This document shows positions 45,018 through 52,426 of a stretch of DNA of 52,486 bases, in pieces. The stretch lies in NCBI RefSeq assembly GCF_004353915.1, contig NZ_SMRP01000041.1:1-52486 (forward strand), in the 5' to 3' direction. The DNA is from Paraburkholderia silviterrae (GTDB lineage Bacteria > Pseudomonadota > Gammaproteobacteria > Burkholderiales > Burkholderiaceae). Under the pieces are notes generated by a model. It searched no databases, was not told where the DNA came from, and was given only the letters and a program-made list of their open reading frames with translations. The translations under genes and the position numbers were made by a program. Position 1 is the first letter of the stretch. Each line of letters begins with the position of its first letter.

Positions 45018-45089
45018 AAGTTATTGATTTATATGAAAACATGAAGAAATTCAGGGTATGTCCCAGGATCGTGTTAAGCTTCGACCACG

Positions 45090-45848
45090 ATGAATCAGTC
45101 GAACGGAACCCCACTGTTGTTGCGCACCCGCGGCATGGCCGCGGAGATCGCTGCGCGCCTGCGCGTCATGATCGACGAGGGCGAGCTGCCCCCCGGCGCG
45201 CGCATCGACGAGAAGGACATGTGCACGGCGTTCGACGTCTCGAAGACGCCTTTGCGTGAGGCGCTGAAGGTGCTGGTCTCGGAAGGGCGCGTGACGCACC
45301 GGCAATACATCGGCTACCGTGTGGCGGCAATCGATCTCGACGACCTCGCCAGCACCTTTGAGATGCTGCACGGGCTCGAGGCCATGGCGGGAGAGCTCTT
45401 GCGGCAGCGCGTGAGCGCGGCGCAGGTGGCGGCCATTGCGGCGAAGCACCGGCGCATGGTGGAGTGCCACAACTCGGGCAAGCGGGTCGAGTATTTCCGG
45501 CTCAACCAGCAAATCCACCAGATGATCGTGGATGCGGCCACGAATCCGGTGCTTTCGACTGTCTATGCGACGTTGATGGCGAAAGTGCATCGCGCGCGTG
45601 GCGCTGCCAATGCCGACATGCTGCGCTGGTCCGAATCCATGGACGAGCATGAAGCGATTCTCGCCGCGCTCGAAGACCCCGCCCACGCCGATCTGCCCCG
45701 GATCCTGCGCACGCACTCGGAAAATACGGCTCGCGAAGTGCTGGCCGTGATCAATCGCACGCGCGCCAATAACGCCTCGGCGCAGGACGCGGGCATGCCC
45801 CAAGCCTCCGGCGAGCCCGAAGAAGTGGCAGGCTCAGATCAGGTTTGA
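45090..45848 (+). CDS. GntR-family (FCD) regulator, copy B
   Basis: 252 residues: winged helix (MAAEIAARLRVMIDEGELPPG ... FDVSKTPLREALKVLVSEGRV) and FCD domain, closely similar to the copy A regulator. Divergent from operon B. The differing palindromes in front of the two operons suggest that the two regulators may have diverged in DNA preference. The C-terminal tail (NASAQDAGMPQASGEPEEVAG) is a low-complexity addition not found in copy A. Confidence 0.92.
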   Translation: MNQSNGTPLLLRTRGMAAEIAARLRVMIDEGELPPGARIDEKDMCTAFDVSKTPLREALKVLVSEGRVTHRQYIGYRVAAIDLDDLASTFEMLHGLEAMAGELLRQRVSAAQVAAIAAKHRRMVECHNSGKRVEYFRLNQQIHQMIVDAATNPVLSTVYATLMAKVHRARGAANADMLRWSESMDEHEAILAALEDPAHADLPRILRTHSENTAREVLAVINRTRANNASAQDAGMPQASGEPEEVAGSDQV

Positions 45849-45871
45849 CGCTCGCGCAGCGGCATGCGCGG

Positions 45872-46138
45872 TTAGCTTCGCTTCGAACGCCTGATGCGCT
45901 TGATCACGAGCAGGCATAGCGCCGGCACATGAACGACGCCCATCCCGCATGCGATCACGGCCCACGGCGGTGCGGCTGGGCCGGTCAGCATGGCGCTCAC
46001 CACGCCGAACCCAAGACCCACGAGCAGCAGCGCCGCATGCGCGACAAGCCGTTTCGGCCCTGCGGGCGTGAAGCGGGGAATGTTCGCGTGGACAAAGACA
46101 ACGATCAAGAGGGCGAGTGTGGCGACCAGCGGGGCCAT
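45872..46138 (-). CDS. Small membrane protein of unknown function
   Basis: 88 residues from the ATG at 46138 (MAPLVATLALLIVVFVHANIP), with AGGAA upstream. Three hydrophobic segments (about 3-18, 29-50 and 58-80) and a basic C-terminus (KRIRRSKRS) predict an inner-membrane protein with a cytoplasmic tail. I do not recognise the family. It converges on the copy B GntR gene. The 306-base gap 46139-46444 shows no further gene that I would call. Confidence 0.7.
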   Translation of the reverse strand: MAPLVATLALLIVVFVHANIPRFTPAGPKRLVAHAALLLVGLGFGVVSAMLTGPAAPPWAVIACGMGVVHVPALCLLVIKRIRRSKRS

Positions 46139-46444
46139 GGGATTCCTGTGTTTTCCGTGTTCGCGACGATGGGGCGTTCGCGAGAGCGTATTTCGTGATT
46201 GTGCACGGATAAGCGGCGCAATGTCATGACCTGGGGCGCGACGAACATGGCTCACGGGCGAATCGCATGGGCACGCTTGCGCTTGTGCATCGCTTGCATC
46301 ACAGGGCTCACGATGCGTAACCGTCGAAGCCGGGCTCACCCTCGATTCGGCCATGATGAAGGTCGAATCGTCCGGAAACGCCCATCAAATCGCCTAAACT
46401 ACAAAACCGGCGGCGACGGGCCTTTCCCGCGCCGCCACCCCGCC

Positions 46445-46714
46445 ATGGCCCACATCTTCTTTGCCGCCTCGATTCAGCGGCATGTCGCAACGCCCGAGCG
46501 CGAGATCGACGCGCGCACGCTGGGCGAGGCGCTCGAGGCCGTGTTCGCGGCACAGCCGCGGCTGCGCGGCTACATCCTCGACGATCAGGGCGCGCTGCGC
46601 CAGCATCTGGCCGTGTTCATCGACGGCCGGCGCGTGCGCGACCGGCAGCATCTGTCCGATGCGATTGGCGAGGAAAGCCGCGTTTATGTCGTTCAGGCGC
46701 TGTCGGGCGGCTAA
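46445..46714 (+). CDS. MoaD/ThiS-like ubiquitin-fold protein
   Basis: 89 residues from the ATG at 46445, ending in ...VYVVQALSGG. The size, the beta-grasp pattern and the C-terminal Gly-Gly are those of sulfur carrier proteins MoaD/ThiS, which are adenylated and thiocarboxylated at the last glycine. No thiazole or molybdopterin synthesis gene is beside it. The neighbour on the same strand is an Asp-box protein 181 bases downstream, which suggests a specialised use. The frame is open upstream to 46199, but without support. Confidence 0.78.
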   Translation: MAHIFFAASIQRHVATPEREIDARTLGEALEAVFAAQPRLRGYILDDQGALRQHLAVFIDGRRVRDRQHLSDAIGEESRVYVVQALSGG

Positions 46715-46745
46715 TTTCGGCGCAGATCTGCACCGCGAAGCATGG

Positions 46746-46878
46746 GACCGCACTAAGCGCTAAAGCGCCAAGTTCGGTCGACCGCGAAGCATGGGACCAG
46801 AGTAAGGAGCTTTGCATGGGGCTGGAGTAAGTGCTGAAGCACTAACTCCAGCCGACAGCTAAAGCGCCAACTCTGGTC
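46746..46878. repeat. Set of covarying hairpins, one nested in another
   Basis: Unit 1 (46746-46779) is a 34-base hairpin with an AA loop. Unit 2 (46820-46853) is another 34-base hairpin with a 16-bp stem and one mismatch. The two share a pattern but differ by paired changes at four stem positions, so pairing is conserved. Unit 3 is split: its arms GACCAGAGT (46795-46803) and ACTCTGGTC (46870-46878) are perfectly complementary and enclose unit 2. GCATGGG precedes each unit. The set ends four bases before the AGGAGG of the Asp-box gene. Confidence 0.75.
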
Positions 46879-46881
46879 GAC

Positions 46882-46887
46882 AGGAGG
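46882..46887 (+). promoter_or_regulatory. Strong ribosome-binding site AGGAGG
   Basis: Full AGGAGG eight bases before the ATG at 46896 and directly after the hairpin set, so folding of the leader could affect translation. Confidence 0.8.
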
Positions 46888-46895
46888 CATTACAC

Positions 46896-48098
46896 ATGAC
46901 CGATCGATTGCTTGTTGCAACGCGCAAGGGACTGTTCGTACTGCAAGACGATGGCAAGGGCGGCTGGGCGCCCAGCGCGCCGCATTTCGCGGGCGAGCCG
47001 GTGAGCATGGTGCTGCCCGATCCGCGCGACGGGACGCTCTATGCCGCGCTCAATCTCGGCCACTTTGGCGTGAAGCTGCACCGGCTGCGCGCGGGCAAGA
47101 CGGATTGGGAGGAGTGCGCGGTCCCCGTCTACCCGCCGCAGCCTGCCGAAGCAACGCGCGCCGGCAACGGCGCAAGCGCGGACAAGGGTGCCGATAGCGG
47201 CGCGCAAAGCAGCACGGGAACAGCCGTGGACAGCGGCACGGACAACGCGGACGCCGCCGAGCCGCGCCCGCCGTCCCCGCCCTGGACGCTGCAGCAGATC
47301 TGGTCGCTCGAGGCGGGCGGGCCGGACGAGCCGGGCGTCCTGTGGGCCGGCACGATTCCCGGCGGCCTGTTCCGCTCGGACGACGGCGGCGACACGTGGG
47401 TGCTCAACCGTGCGCTGTGGGACCGCCCGGAGCGCCCCGAATGGTTCGGCGGCGGCTACGACGCGCCGGGCATTCATTCCGTGATGATCGATCCGCGCGA
47501 CAGCCAGCACGTGACGATCGGAATATCGTGCGGCGGCGTCTGGCAAAGCTTCGATGGCGGCGCGAGCTGGCGCCTGAGCTCCGAAGGCATGGAGGCCGAC
47601 TACATGCCGCCCGAGCGGCGCGGCGACGCCAACGTGCAGGACCCGCACCGCGTCGTGCAATGCGCGGCGAACCCCGATGTGCTGTGGACGCAGCATCACT
47701 GCGCGATTTTCCGCTCGACCGACGGCGCGGCGCACTGGCAGCGCATCGAAGCGCAGCCGTCGAGCTTCGGCTTCGCGGTGGCCGTGCATCCGCGCGAGCC
47801 CGATACCGCCTGGTTCGTGCCGGCCGTGAAAGACGCCTGCCGGATTCCGGTGGACGGCCAGTTCGTGGTCACGCGCACGCGCGACGGCGGCCGCACTTTC
47901 GAGCGCTTTTCGAACGGGTTGCCGCCCGCGCCGGCCTATGACCTCGTCTATCGGCACGGCCTGGTCGTGGACGATTCGGGCACGCGTCTCGCGATGGGGT
48001 CGACGACCGGCGCGCTATGGACCTCGAACGACGGCGGTGAAAACTGGCGCCTGATTTCCGCGCATCTGCCGCCGGTTTATTGCGTGCGGTTCGGCTGA
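46896..48098 (+). CDS. Asp-box (BNR/sialidase-like) beta-propeller protein
   Basis: 400 residues with at least five Asp-box motifs (SxDxGxxW type): RSDDGGDTW, QSFDGGASW, RSTDGAAHW, RTRDGGRTF and TSNDGGENW, predicting a beta-propeller. Sialidase catalytic residues are not evident. There is no signal peptide, so it should be cytosolic, unlike most proteins of this fold. A low-complexity Ala/Gly/Ser/Asp insertion (about residues 89-120) interrupts the second blade. Function unknown; it follows a MoaD-like gene, and the two may work together. Confidence 0.8.
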   Translation: MTDRLLVATRKGLFVLQDDGKGGWAPSAPHFAGEPVSMVLPDPRDGTLYAALNLGHFGVKLHRLRAGKTDWEECAVPVYPPQPAEATRAGNGASADKGADSGAQSSTGTAVDSGTDNADAAEPRPPSPPWTLQQIWSLEAGGPDEPGVLWAGTIPGGLFRSDDGGDTWVLNRALWDRPERPEWFGGGYDAPGIHSVMIDPRDSQHVTIGISCGGVWQSFDGGASWRLSSEGMEADYMPPERRGDANVQDPHRVVQCAANPDVLWTQHHCAIFRSTDGAAHWQRIEAQPSSFGFAVAVHPREPDTAWFVPAVKDACRIPVDGQFVVTRTRDGGRTFERFSNGLPPAPAYDLVYRHGLVVDDSGTRLAMGSTTGALWTSNDGGENWRLISAHLPPVYCVRFG

Positions 48099-48255
48099 GG
48101 ATTCCTGATTAAAATCGCCGCGCGATGCCGGTACTCCGCATAGCTGAAGAGGGCGGGCGGACCCGGTGCGCTCTGCGGCGCCAGGCTCGCCCGGATTTTG
48201 CGGGGGCCGCCGCTCTGCCGCGCTCGATGCGCGCGGGCATGCCCCCGAAAAAGTT

Positions 48256-49353
48256 TTACGACTTGACGTGGTGGACCCAGCCTGCCGGGTCGGCAACCTT
48301 GCCGCGCTGGATGCCGGTGAGCAACGTGCGCAGGCGACGCGTGACTTCGCCTTCGCCGCCGTCGCCGATCGCGAACTCGCCGCCCGCATGGCGCACGCCG
48401 CCGATCGCCGTGACGACCGCCGCCGTGCCGCAGGCGAACGTCTCTTTCACGCGGCCCGATGCTGCGTCGTCGCGCCAGGCGTCGAACGAATAGGGCGCCT
48501 CATTGACGGTGAGACCTTCCTTGCGCGCGAGCTCGATGATCGACGCGCGCGTGATGCCCGGCAGAATCGTGCCCGAGAGCGGCGGCGTGACGAGCGAGCC
48601 GTCGTCGAGCACGAAGAACACGTTCATGCCGCCGAGCTCCTCGATCCAGCGGTGCTGCGCCGCGTCGAGGAAGACCACCTGGTCGCAGCCGTGCGCCGAC
48701 GCCTCGGTCTGCGCGATCAGGCTGGCCGCATAGTTGCCGCCGCACTTGGCCGCGCCCGTGCCGCCCGGCGCCGCGCGCGTGTACTGGTCCGAGACCCAGA
48801 CCGTGACCGCCGACTTGCCCGACTTGAAATAGGGACCGACCGGACAGGCGATCACGCAGAAGATGTACTCGCTGGCGGCCCGCACGCCGAGGAAGCTCTC
48901 GTTGGCGAACATGAAGGGGCGCAGGTAGAGGCTGCCGTCGCCGCCCGGCACCCAGGCGCGGTCGATGTCGACGAGCGCCTCGACGGCGCGCAGGAACAGC
49001 TCTTCGGGCAGGTCGGCCATCGACATGCGCGCGGCCGAGTTGCGGAAGCGCTTGGCGTTTTCCTGCGGGCGGAACAGCGAGATCTGGCCGTTTTCGCCGC
49101 GATAGGCCTTCATGCCCTCGAAAATCTCCTGCGCGTAGTGCAGGACGGCGCAGGCCGGGTTGATCTGGAACGGGCGGCGCGCCTCGACCTTGGCGTCATG
49201 CCAGCCGGTGCCTTCCGTCCAGCGGATCGTGACCATGTGATCCGTGAAAACGCGTCCGAACACCGGATTGGTCAGCCGCGCGGCGATTTCGTCGGCCGGC
49301 GTGGGATTCGGGTGCCGTTCCACGGCGATTTCAAGGGGACGGGGGGTGTTCAT
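48256..49353 (-). CDS. ilvE: Branched-chain amino acid aminotransferase
   Basis: 365 residues, the long form of class IV aminotransferases. The PLP lysine is Lys203 (GGTGAAKCGGNYA); LHYAQEIFEGMKAYRG and GTAAVVTAIGGVRH are typical of IlvE. It moves the amino group between glutamate and leucine, isoleucine or valine. The gene is divergent from the AsnC/Lrp regulator. Gap 48099-48255 to the Asp-box gene holds no gene that I can support. Confidence 0.93.
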   Translation of the reverse strand: MNTPRPLEIAVERHPNPTPADEIAARLTNPVFGRVFTDHMVTIRWTEGTGWHDAKVEARRPFQINPACAVLHYAQEIFEGMKAYRGENGQISLFRPQENAKRFRNSAARMSMADLPEELFLRAVEALVDIDRAWVPGGDGSLYLRPFMFANESFLGVRAASEYIFCVIACPVGPYFKSGKSAVTVWVSDQYTRAAPGGTGAAKCGGNYAASLIAQTEASAHGCDQVVFLDAAQHRWIEELGGMNVFFVLDDGSLVTPPLSGTILPGITRASIIELARKEGLTVNEAPYSFDAWRDDAASGRVKETFACGTAAVVTAIGGVRHAGGEFAIGDGGEGEVTRRLRTLLTGIQRGKVADPAGWVHHVKS

Positions 49354-49520
49354 ATGCGTCGTCTCTCGCGGTTATTGATCGAAAAAGCCCAGGCCGATGT
49401 TCTATCAGATTTCGCGAGGTTCGGCGAATCGGCGTTTCCGTTTTCCGCAGCGCCGCTTCGGGGCCGGCCTTTGGCGAGTTGGCGTAAACGTGGCAAACGT
49501 ACCGAAATCGCCGATAATCC

Positions 49521-49533
49521 TGGCAAATTGCCA
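49521..49533. promoter_or_regulatory. Candidate AsnC/Lrp operator in front of the regulator gene
   Basis: TGGCAA-A-TTGCCA, a perfect 13-bp palindrome. A one-mismatch copy, TGACAA-G-TTGGCA, lies about 28 bases to the right, and half-sites (TTGGCGAGTTGGCG, GTGGCAAACG) lie to the left. The 274-base gap between ilvE and the regulator holds only these sites. Confidence 0.65.
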
Positions 49534-49627
49534 CCCGGAGCGGGCATTTTGACAAGTTGGCATGGCGCAAGCCCATGCCTCGCTGCATATTCGCAGCTCT
49601 CTCGCTCCCGCCAGGAATAATTACGAC

Positions 49628-50059
49628 ATGATCAGCCTCGACGACGTCGACCGACAACTCATTGCGCTGCTGCGCGACAACGCCCGTACTTCCGTCGTCA
49701 CCCTGGCGAAGCAGTTGCGGGTGGCGCGGGCGACCGTCCAGAACCGGATCACGCGGCTAGAGGCAAACGGCGTGATCGTCGGCTACACGGTGCGCCTGAA
49801 GCCATCGGCGGAGAAGCACCGCATCCGCGCGCTGATGTCGATTGCCGTCGATGGCAACCGCGCCGCCGAGGTCGTGAAGGCGCTGCGCGGCTATCCGAAC
49901 GTGGCGGCCATCCACAGCACCAACGGGCGCTGGGATCTGGTTGCGGAACTGCAGGCAGATTCGCTCGAGAATTTCGACCGCGTGCTGGGCTCGATCCGCC
50001 TCGTCGACGGCATCGCCAACACCGAGACCAGTATCCTGCTCTCGACGCACAAGGCCTGA
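49628..50059 (+). CDS. AsnC/Lrp-family transcriptional regulator
   Basis: 143 residues from the ATG at 49628 (MISLDDVDRQLIALLRDNAR). Helix-turn-helix (SVVTLAKQLRVARATVQNRITRLEANGVI) and an effector-binding RAM domain (ALMSIAVDGNRAAEV...). It precedes ornithine cyclodeaminase and a citrulline hydrolase-like gene on the same strand, so it most likely senses ornithine, arginine or citrulline. Palindromes on both sides suggest autoregulation and control of the next genes. Confidence 0.93.
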   Translation: MISLDDVDRQLIALLRDNARTSVVTLAKQLRVARATVQNRITRLEANGVIVGYTVRLKPSAEKHRIRALMSIAVDGNRAAEVVKALRGYPNVAAIHSTNGRWDLVAELQADSLENFDRVLGSIRLVDGIANTETSILLSTHKA

Positions 50060-50081
50060 GCGGCCGCCCCCGCGAGCAAGA

Positions 50082-50109
50082 TGCCAGCCGGGGCTGGCAA
50101 AGTGGCCAG
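50082..50109. promoter_or_regulatory. Overlapping palindromes in the ocd upstream region
   Basis: TGCCAGCC-GG-GGCTGGCA (50082-50099) is a perfect 18-bp dyad and CTGGC-N6-GCCAG (50094-50109) another that overlaps it. Further TTTGCC words follow at about 50122-50136. They may be regulator sites for ocd, or the first may be the 3' hairpin of the regulator gene; there is no T run. Confidence 0.5.
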
Positions 50110-50227
50110 TTTGCTGCGCGTTTTGCCAGCTTTGCCTGCTTTTTGTTGGCGCGCTTCATCGAAATAATCTCCTCATTGCGCGGCGCACCAGCGCCGCAGG
50201 CCGTCCAGCAAAACCAGGAGACATTTC

Positions 50228-51298
50228 ATGACCCGCTTTCTTGACGTTCCCGCCACCAGCAAGCTGATCGCGCAAATCGGCGTGCCTCGATGCCTGAGCG
50301 AGCTCGTCGATGCGCTCGAAGCCGATTACCGGCGCTGGGCCGATTTCGATAAATCGCCGCGCGTCGCCTGCCATTCGCGCGACGGCGTGATCGAGCTGAT
50401 GCCCGTAGCCGACTCGAAACTGTTCGCGTTCAAGTACGTGAACGGTCATCCCGTCAATGCGCAGCGCGGCCTGCATACCGTGATGGCGTTCGGCGCGCTC
50501 GGCGACGTCGACACCGGCTATCCCGTCCTGCTTGCCGAGCTGACGCTGACCACGGCGCTGCGCACGGCGGCGACGTCGGTCATGGCGGCGAAACAGCTCG
50601 CGCGTCCCGACGCGCGCACGATGGCGCTGATCGGCAACGGCGCGCAAAGCGAATTCCAGGCGATCGGCTTTCATACGCTGCTGGGTATCGACGAGATTCG
50701 CGTCTTCGATATCGACGCGCAGGCCACCGACAAGCTCGTGCGCAATCTCGCGGCGTTTTCTCAATTGAAGATCGTGCGCGCCCGCTCGACGGCGGACGCG
50801 GTGCGCGGCGCCGACATCGTCACCACGGTCACGGCGGACAAGGCCAATGCCACGATCGTCACAGCGGAGATGATCGAGCCCGGCATGCATCTGAACGCCG
50901 TCGGCGGCGACTGCCCTGGCAAGACCGAACTGCACGAGAGCGTCGTGCGCATGGGCCGCGTGATCGTTGAATACGAGCCGCAGAGCCGTATCGAAGGCGA
51001 GATCCAGCAATTGCCGGCGGACTTTCCCGTGGTCGAATTCTGGCGCGTGCTGCAGGGCGAAGTGCCGGGCCGCGAAAGCGCCTCGCAGGTCACCATCTTC
51101 GATTCGGTGGGCTTCGCGCTCGAGGACTATTCGGCGCTGCGCTACCTCTATGAGCGCGCGATGCAATACGGCGTGGGCGACGACATCTCGCTGATTCCGC
51201 CTGCCGCGGACCCCAAGAATCTGTACGCACTGATTGGCGGGCACGCGCCTGCGTCGCCGGCGGCCAGCGAACCTGAAGCCGTCGTGCTGGCGGATTGA
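50228..51298 (+). CDS. Ornithine cyclodeaminase
   Basis: 356 residues with CAGGAG before the ATG. The NAD-binding motif is LIGNGAQSEFQAIG; Lys69 (FAFKYVNGHP) and Asp228 (VGGDCPGKTE) match the catalytic Lys69 and Asp228 of the Pseudomonas putida enzyme in number and context. It converts L-ornithine to L-proline and ammonia. The next gene, 46 bases on, is a citrulline hydrolase-like protein, making an arginine/citrulline to proline module. Confidence 0.94.
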   Translation: MTRFLDVPATSKLIAQIGVPRCLSELVDALEADYRRWADFDKSPRVACHSRDGVIELMPVADSKLFAFKYVNGHPVNAQRGLHTVMAFGALGDVDTGYPVLLAELTLTTALRTAATSVMAAKQLARPDARTMALIGNGAQSEFQAIGFHTLLGIDEIRVFDIDAQATDKLVRNLAAFSQLKIVRARSTADAVRGADIVTTVTADKANATIVTAEMIEPGMHLNAVGGDCPGKTELHESVVRMGRVIVEYEPQSRIEGEIQQLPADFPVVEFWRVLQGEVPGRESASQVTIFDSVGFALEDYSALRYLYERAMQYGVGDDISLIPPAADPKNLYALIGGHAPASPAASEPEAVVLAD

Positions 51299-51344
51299 GC
51301 GCACAGCATCGCCTGATTCCCGTTGCCCGACACTCGCTACCCCT

Positions 51345-52286
51345 ATGAGCCTTCTTTCGATTCAGGCGCCGTCCGCTGTCGTGATGATCCGGCCGCACCG
51401 CTTTCACCCGAACCCCGAAACCGCGGGCGACAACGCGTTTCAGTGCGCGCCGACGCCGGGCGACGCCACGGCCGCCGACGCCATTGCCGAAGCGGCGCGC
51501 GACGAGGTCACCGAAGCCGCGCAACGGCTGCGCGACGCGGGCGTGCAGGTGCACCTCTTCGACGACTTCGGCGAGCGCAGCACGCCGGATTCGGTGTTCC
51601 CGAACAACTGGTTCTCCACGCATCCCGGGGGCCACGTCGCGCTTTATCCGATGTATAGCGGCAATCGCCGGCGCGAGCGGCGCACCGATGTGATCGAGAT
51701 GCTCAAGTCCGAGTATCGCGTGCAGGACGTGATCGATTTTTCCGGCCTCGAATACGACGATATCTTTCTCGAAGGCACGGGCGCGATGGTGCTCGATCAT
51801 GTCGCGCGCGTGGCCTACACGGCGCGCTCGCGCCGTGCCGATCCGGTCGCGCTCGAACGCTTCTGCACGCATTTCAATTTCGAGCCGATGTGCTTTAATA
51901 CGGCTGGCAGCGATGGTCAGCCCATTTATCACACCAACGTGATGATGAGCGTTGCAACCGAATTTGTGCTGATTGGGCTCGATATGATTAGCGATGCCGC
52001 GCGGCGTGAGGAGATTCATCTGCGTCTCGCGCAAACCGGTCGCACCGTGATTGGCCTCGAGAACGCTCAGATCGATAACTTCGCGGGCAATGCCATTGAA
52101 TTGTCGGGGCGTGAAGGGCGTGTGCTTGCGATTTCTCGGCGTGCGGTCGATTGTCTTTCGGTGTGCCAGCGGCGGATGATCGAGCGCTCGGCGCAACTGT
52201 TGCCGCTTGATGTGGCGACTATTGAAATGGCGGGTGGATCGGTGCGCTGCATGCTCGCTGGGATTCATCTCGCGAAGCGTTTTTGA
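51345..52286 (+). CDS. ctlX: Citrulline utilisation hydrolase CtlX-like (guanidino-group modifying superfamily)
   Basis: 313 residues from the ATG at 51345 (MSLLSIQAPSAVVMIRPH). FPNNWFSTH, the central EGTGAMVLDHV (Glu-Gly-Thr-Gly), the His in YHTNVMMSV and the C-terminal Cys302 (GSVRCMLAG) are the conserved residues of this branch of the arginine deiminase/amidinotransferase fold. CtlX hydrolyses citrulline to ornithine, which the preceding ornithine cyclodeaminase turns into proline. The pairing supports the call. Confidence 0.88.
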   Translation: MSLLSIQAPSAVVMIRPHRFHPNPETAGDNAFQCAPTPGDATAADAIAEAARDEVTEAAQRLRDAGVQVHLFDDFGERSTPDSVFPNNWFSTHPGGHVALYPMYSGNRRRERRTDVIEMLKSEYRVQDVIDFSGLEYDDIFLEGTGAMVLDHVARVAYTARSRRADPVALERFCTHFNFEPMCFNTAGSDGQPIYHTNVMMSVATEFVLIGLDMISDAARREEIHLRLAQTGRTVIGLENAQIDNFAGNAIELSGREGRVLAISRRAVDCLSVCQRRMIERSAQLLPLDVATIEMAGGSVRCMLAGIHLAKRF

Positions 52287-52394
52287 GGACCTGGATGGCT
52301 GGCGCCGTTGGTTGGGATGCGTAGGCGCATTGCGATTATTCTCGTGTTTCCGCTTGGTTCTCGGTGTTTTGGCCTTTCCTTGTTTTCATGTCGG

Positions 52395-52426
52395 TATATT
52401 GGTGTTGCCCCTGTGCGGGGCGGCAC
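52395..52426. repeat. Part of a repeated intergenic element, interrupted on the right
   Basis: GGTGTTGCCCCTGTGCGGGG followed by CGGCAC. I recall this as the start of a common intergenic element in Paraburkholderia-like genomes that continues TTACTTTC. Here it stops after CGGCAC(T), where a different sequence begins. The recall is from memory. Confidence 0.45.

Noticed and set aside
46199..46444. N-terminal extension of the MoaD-like protein
   Set aside because: An 82-residue extension would be Arg-rich and unlike any MoaD/ThiS protein; the ATG at 46445 gives the normal size.
48125..48493. Plus-strand open frame of 122 codons near the ilvE 3' end
   Set aside because: Mostly opposite ilvE, with no domain and no convincing start; taken as a shadow.
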